From NCBI GenBank assembly GCA_964513275.1, contig CAZELN010000008.1, positions 1 through 34,985 of the forward strand: a stretch of 34,985 nucleotides of DNA, read 5' to 3'. Below the pieces are notes generated by a model, which had not been told where the DNA came from, did not search any database, and saw only the letters and a list, made by a program, of their open reading frames with translations. The position numbers were made by a program, and so were the translations under genes. How positions within the stretch are numbered: the first letter of the stretch is position 1; each line of letters begins with the position of its first letter. Shown one piece after another: positions 31,556 through 34,985 of this stretch. The stretch is from UBA12478 sp964513275 (lineage in GTDB: Bacteria > Patescibacteriota > Patescibacteriia > UBA9934 > GWF2-40-263).

Positions 31556-34141
31556 ATGTTGAAATTATTTGATTATCGATGGCTGGCGGTCGTCATGTTA
31601 CTCACCGTCGCCGCACTGCCAGTACGCATCCAAGCGAGCACGCCGACGATCGTCTTCTCTGAAATCGCCTGGGCTGGGTCTTCGATCTCAGCCTCAGACG
31701 AATGGATCGAACTCACCAATGTGAGCGACGCGACCATCGACCTTTCTGGCTGGACCGTTACCGGCGCCGGAAGCTCGGGGAAGGATTTAGTGTTGCCCGA
31801 AGGGGCCACCATTGCACCTCATTCAACCTATCTCATCACCAATTATGAATACGCGCATGAAAACACCGTGCTCGCGGCTCAACCAAATTTTGTCACAGCC
31901 ACCCTGTCCCTCCCAAATGGAGGATTCGATCTTCGTCTCCTTGATAATGGAAATACCCTCGTCGATGTGGCCGGAGGAGCCGGAGCTCCTTTCGCTGGAA
32001 GATCTGGCGGCACTGCAAGTTCTGATTATGGACGATACCGAAGTATGGTCCGAACTAGCAGACTAGGCGATGGCGCCCTGCCAGAATCCTGGGCCGACGC
32101 GGATTCATCACAAGGATTCCTCGAAGGAGTGAACGACCTTGGAACGCCTGGTGTGGTTGCGTTTGCGACTATAGAATCAGACGTCCCCAAAGAGACCGTT
32201 GATGAGGAACTGGTTGAGGAACCTGTCATTGAGGAAGTGGTCGAAGAAGTTGTCGTCGAAGGAACTGCGGCTGAAGAGGTTGCCACTGAGGAACCTATTG
32301 TTGAGGAATCCATCGTGGAGGAAGTTATAGAAGGTACTGTCGAGGAGGTAACCGATGTCGCTGAAGAAGAGGTCGAGGAAACAGTGGTGGTAGAGGAGAT
32401 CGTCGAAGAAACCGTGGAAGAAGTTGAAGCAGAGGTAGTCGTGGAGGAGACGGCTGTATCAGTTGTCACCGACATTCATATTAATGAGTTCGTCGTCGAC
32501 CCTTTGGAGGACGGGGTTGAGTGGATCGAACTTTATAACGCTGGAGATACACCAGTATCCCTTGAAGGTTGGTCGATTGAAGACGAGAGCGGCGGATCGA
32601 CAGATCTCTCCAACATGACCATCGAAATGGGTGGCTACCTGCTCATCGAAGAACCCAAAGGCAAACTCAACAACGACGGCGACACCGTTGTACTGAAAGA
32701 CGCGAATGGATCGGTCGTTGAGTCCGTCATCTATGGAAATGAAGGCTATCCAACGCCAAAAGACGGCGAGGCACTTGCTCGCAATGGGGGGACGTTCGAA
32801 GTCACTGAGCTCCCAACACCTGGAAGCGTGAATCTTATCTTCGTAGCGGTTGAAAAAATCGAGGAAGTCGTCGAGACGGCAGAAGAACCTGAATCAACTG
32901 TCATCCCGAGCGAAACGAGCGAAGCGAGTGAAGCCGAGGGATCTCAAGTTGAAGAAATCGTCGAAAAAGTTGAACTCATAAAGACTCTCCGTTTCGTATC
33001 GCTCTACCCAAACGCCACCGGTTCTGATGAAGAAGAGGAATACATCGAAATTGAAAACATCGGAACCGAAGCGATCGATCTTCAAGGTTGGTCCATCGAG
33101 GATGGGTCGACTGATCGACACACGTTCGAGTCTTCCGTCATGATTGAAGCTGGAGTCACATTCATCCTGGGCCGTCCTGAATCAAAGCTCACTCTCAACA
33201 ACGGTGGCGATACCATCGAACTGATCGCGCCTGATGGCGAGGTCATTGACCTTGTGACATACAGTACGTCGGCGAAGGGAGCAACCTATGACCTCGTGAA
33301 TGGAACTTGGGCGTGGTCGGTGGCAGCAACCGTTGCCGAGTCGACTCCTGTCGCAACCACAACTTCCACGACCACATCGAACGCCTCTGAGTCCAACACG
33401 ACCGCCACATATGTCTCCACAGGCTCGCGTGTTGTGCAATCGATAACCGTAGCCCAGGCCCAGGAGAAATCCGACGGACAGTACGTGAGCATTAAGGGAA
33501 TCGTTACGGCTGCACCAGGAATGTTTGGAACCCAGATCTTCTATCTTCAGGATGAGACGGGCGGCATCCAAATCTATCTCTACAGCAGCGACTTTCCCGA
33601 GCTTCTGGTCGGCGATATTGTCCAAGTCAGTGGGGAGATGAGCACGAGTCGAGGTGAACGTCGCGTAAAACTTTCTGGATCTTTGAGTGTCGTGCCTGCC
33701 AGCGGGTCGTTTGAAAGCGGAGCAACGAGTGTATCAATTGGAGACGTTAGCGAATCACTCGTTGGAATGCTTCTCACGACAACTGGCATGATCCAGTCGA
33801 TCGACACGAACAAACTCGTCATTGAGCAGTTCGGTGCCACGCTCACCGTCTATCTCAAGAGCAACCCTACCATCGACGCAAACCAGTTCGAGCGTGGCGA
33901 CACGATTAATGTCACAGGTGTACTCACCACCTACGATGACGAACTCCGTCTACGACCGCGCGGGGCGGCCGACATCTCTGTGACCGAGCAAGCTCCTGTT
34001 GCGACCGCTGCGATGAGTGAGACCCCGGACGGAGGATCCAACGCCGGACTCATTCTCTTATTCTCTACGGTGGCTGCCCTCGGAGCGCTCGCTCTGTGGC
34101 GCTATATGCCTCGCCGCCGCCTAACACCGGCCAGCGCCTAA
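31556..34141 (+). CDS. Secreted, membrane-anchored protein with three lamin-tail domains and an OB-fold
   Basis: 861 residues. A signal peptide ends near residue 28 (LPVRIQAS). The first lamin-tail domain lies at about 30-160 (VFSEIAWAGSS, EWIELTNVSDATIDLSGW). An acidic Glu/Val repeat linker (about 211-300, EEVVEEVVVE-type) follows. The second domain lies at about 303-430 (INEFVVDPLEDGVEWIELYN) and the third at about 485-590 (EEYIEIENIGTEAIDLQGW). A Thr/Ser linker precedes an OB-fold region (about 625-810) with GIVTAAPG, YLQDETGGIQIYL and GDIVQVSGEM. A C-terminal helix (LILLFSTVAALGALALW) and MPRRR tail anchor it. Such proteins are common on CPR cells; the role may be surface attachment or nucleic-acid binding. 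Confidence 0.92.
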   Translation: MLKLFDYRWLAVVMLLTVAALPVRIQASTPTIVFSEIAWAGSSISASDEWIELTNVSDATIDLSGWTVTGAGSSGKDLVLPEGATIAPHSTYLITNYEYAHENTVLAAQPNFVTATLSLPNGGFDLRLLDNGNTLVDVAGGAGAPFAGRSGGTASSDYGRYRSMVRTSRLGDGALPESWADADSSQGFLEGVNDLGTPGVVAFATIESDVPKETVDEELVEEPVIEEVVEEVVVEGTAAEEVATEEPIVEESIVEEVIEGTVEEVTDVAEEEVEETVVVEEIVEETVEEVEAEVVVEETAVSVVTDIHINEFVVDPLEDGVEWIELYNAGDTPVSLEGWSIEDESGGSTDLSNMTIEMGGYLLIEEPKGKLNNDGDTVVLKDANGSVVESVIYGNEGYPTPKDGEALARNGGTFEVTELPTPGSVNLIFVAVEKIEEVVETAEEPESTVIPSETSEASEAEGSQVEEIVEKVELIKTLRFVSLYPNATGSDEEEEYIEIENIGTEAIDLQGWSIEDGSTDRHTFESSVMIEAGVTFILGRPESKLTLNNGGDTIELIAPDGEVIDLVTYSTSAKGATYDLVNGTWAWSVAATVAESTPVATTTSTTTSNASESNTTATYVSTGSRVVQSITVAQAQEKSDGQYVSIKGIVTAAPGMFGTQIFYLQDETGGIQIYLYSSDFPELLVGDIVQVSGEMSTSRGERRVKLSGSLSVVPASGSFESGATSVSIGDVSESLVGMLLTTTGMIQSIDTNKLVIEQFGATLTVYLKSNPTIDANQFERGDTINVTGVLTTYDDELRLRPRGAADISVTEQAPVATAAMSETPDGGSNAGLILLFSTVAALGALALWRYMPRRRLTPASA

Positions 34142-34142
34142 T

Positions 34143-34316
34143 ATGGCTCCTGTTGTTGTGAGCGCCCGCGAACTTAAAGAAGCCGTCGAGCGCAGGGCCT
34201 ATGCCTACGGGATTTCCGAGACCGTCTCGATCCTGCTTGGAGAATATGTCGTCGATTTAATCAAAAACCTTTATGCAAAATCAACAGAACAATTGGTACA
34301 AGATCCTGTGCGATAA
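34143..34316 (+). CDS. Small protein of 57 residues, unknown
   Basis: ATG 34143, 1 nt after the stop of the lamin-tail gene, ending TAA 34314-34316. It begins MAPVVVSARELKEAVERRAY and is mostly predicted helix. Composition and codon use look coding, and position implies coupling with the gene upstream. Its last 44 nt overlap the next ORF in another frame, so one of the two could be false. No family recognised. Confidence 0.5.
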   Translation: MAPVVVSARELKEAVERRAYAYGISETVSILLGEYVVDLIKNLYAKSTEQLVQDPVR

Positions 34317-34485
34317 AATAAACGAGCTTTCAGAAAACTTTGGACTTGATGATGCACAGACCAGCCGATTCCGCGATTTCATCATCGGTATTGCCCGAGA
34401 CCAATTTAACGCCGGAAATCGGAATGGCGTCGGCTGGGCATTTGCAGAAGCAAGGAAAAAGATTGCCCAAGGCCAACCTCTCTAG
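34273..34485 (+). CDS. Small conserved-looking protein of 70 residues
   Basis: Predicted cytoplasmic helical protein. The C-terminal part (RDQFNAGNRNGVGWAFAEAR) has a Gly/Asn-rich turn between helices that I believe recurs in small CPR proteins, but I cannot name a family. It overlaps the 57-residue ORF by 44 nt. A terminator follows at 34507. Confidence 0.6.
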   Translation: MQNQQNNWYKILCDKINELSENFGLDDAQTSRFRDFIIGIARDQFNAGNRNGVGWAFAEARKKIAQGQPL

Positions 34486-34506
34486 TATGAACGGCTAACG
34501 CAAATG

Positions 34507-34540
34507 GGCCCGAGGACAGATCTCTCGGGCCCTGTCCTCT
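34507..34540 (+). terminator. Terminator after the 70-residue gene
   Basis: GGGCCCGAG and CTCGGGCCC form a 9-bp stem with an inner AGATCT, followed by TGTCCTCTT, a poor T tract. Confidence 0.6.
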
Positions 34541-34542
34541 TA

Positions 34543-34551
34543 TGCTATAAT
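34543..34551 (+). promoter_or_regulatory. Extended -10 promoter of the coiled-coil gene
   Basis: TGCTATAAT is a perfect extended -10, 11 nt before the ATG at 34563, directly after the terminator of the previous gene. Confidence 0.6.
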
Positions 34552-34562
34552 CAAAAAAAGAT

Positions 34563-34895
34563 ATGAATGAGACAATTACCAAAAAAGATTTGAAGGATGC
34601 CTTGGACAACCTAACGGTAAATCTCTGCAAAAGAATGGATGAACGGTTCGAATCGATCGACCGAAGATTTGATGCTGTCGACCAACGGTTCGAAACAATG
34701 GATCAGAAGTTTGAAAGAATGGATCGGAGGTTTGAAGCAATCGATCAGAAGTTTGATCGACTTGAAACGAAGGTAGATTCCATTTCCGAAGATCTGGAAG
34801 ACTTAGCTCTCATGACAAAAGTCCAGTTTGACGATCTCGATCGAAAGATCGCGATCCTCGGAGCACGGACTCGAGGGTTGGGTATCTGGTCATAA
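34563..34895 (+). CDS. Coiled-coil protein with heptad repeats
   Basis: 110 residues. Residues about 24-72 are seven near-exact heptads of the form M/I-D-x-R/K-F-E-x (RFESIDRRFDAVDQRFETMD, then QKFERMDRRFEAIDQKF), which must form a coiled coil and probably a bundle. The residues after (VDSISEDLEDLALMT) carry on as helix. There is no signal or membrane segment. Similar small coiled-coil proteins are frequent in bacteria and phage; function unknown. Confidence 0.85.
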   Translation: MNETITKKDLKDALDNLTVNLCKRMDERFESIDRRFDAVDQRFETMDQKFERMDRRFEAIDQKFDRLETKVDSISEDLEDLALMTKVQFDDLDRKIAILGARTRGLGIWS

Positions 34896-34898
34896 CAA

Positions 34899-34924
34899 AT
34901 ACCCGGGTGCCTCCCGGGTATTTG
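34899..34924. terminator. Bidirectional terminator
   Basis: AAATACCCGGG and CCCGGGTATTT form a perfect 11-bp stem. It lies between the coiled-coil gene and the convergent partial gene at the window end. Confidence 0.8.
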
Positions 34925-34934
34925 AATTTCTTGA

Positions 34935-34985
34935 TTAGCTCCAGCTGTACAGGATCGTCGTCATGATGAGTAGGTTCAGCAGATA
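34935..34985 (-). CDS. C-terminal fragment of a gene running off the window
   Basis: On minus the last codons read YLLNLLIMTTILYSWS and stop (TAA). The stretch is hydrophobic, so the protein may end in a membrane helix. The shared terminator just downstream supports it as the end of a gene. Too short to identify. Confidence 0.4.
   Translation of the reverse strand, partial: YLLNLLIMTTILYSWS

Noticed and set aside
32026..32475. A minus-strand Ser/Thr-rich 149-codon frame
   Set aside because: It is the complement of the Glu/Val repeat codons of the lamin-tail protein.

Overview
The window looks like a chromosomal segment of a Candidate Phyla Radiation bacterium (Patescibacteria), perhaps near the Uhrbacteria/Magasanikbacteria type lineages; the lineage is an inference. 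The evidence is a 23S rRNA gene carrying a group I intron with a LAGLIDADG ORF, a eukaryote-like (type 2) isoleucyl-tRNA synthetase, secreted proteins with the YYYG..G.RYVFPN domain that I associate with CPR surface proteins, endonuclease Q, many very small genes, and translation that rarely uses Shine-Dalgarno sites. UAA, UAG and UGA all act as ordinary stops, so the code looks standard. A run of 10 N at 22666-22675 marks an assembly gap.

Layout. 1-470 has no credible gene but is full of hairpins and may be a ~420 nt structured RNA. 475-2498 (minus) is a TrmB-type regulator with a membrane-anchored protein. 2663-5506 (minus) is ileS. 5569-14392 (plus) is a long sugar-phosphate block: rpiB, a Phd/PemK-type toxin-antitoxin pair, rpe, two paralogous cupredoxin-like secreted proteins, split transketolase with a DUF4349-type gene between its halves, a HIT protein, a PfkB kinase and class II aldolase. 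14430-15128 (minus) is a gene interrupted by an in-frame amber codon, divergent from a second PfkB kinase and a 2-hydroxyacid dehydrogenase. 17219-18571 (minus) is a GC-rich lytic-transglycosylase-like gene. Then come tRNA-Ala(UGC), an FG-GAP plus L,D-transpeptidase protein, a 27-residue Lys/Ala protein behind a strongly structured leader, endonuclease Q, a MazG-like protein, a P-loop kinase and a nucleotidyltransferase.

23457-27747 (minus) holds a 36-residue membrane protein, 5S rRNA and 23S rRNA with its intron; no 16S gene is present. RlmH, which modifies 23S rRNA, is divergent from the 23S gene. The right end carries HAD and RBBP9-like hydrolases (minus), tRNA-Leu(UAG) joined to an HD phosphohydrolase and an HExxH protein, an 861-residue lamin-tail/OB-fold surface protein, three small ORFs and the C-terminus of an incomplete minus-strand gene.

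How it works together. The central block can interconvert triose, tetrose, pentose and hexose phosphates through RpiB, Rpe, transketolase and aldolase, with PfkB kinases feeding it, as expected for a cell relying on fermentative sugar metabolism. A second theme is gene expression: many genes start 8-11 nt after a TGC-TANAAT or related -10 element, often directly after the terminator of the preceding gene, which predicts many leaderless mRNAs and very compact terminator-promoter junctions.
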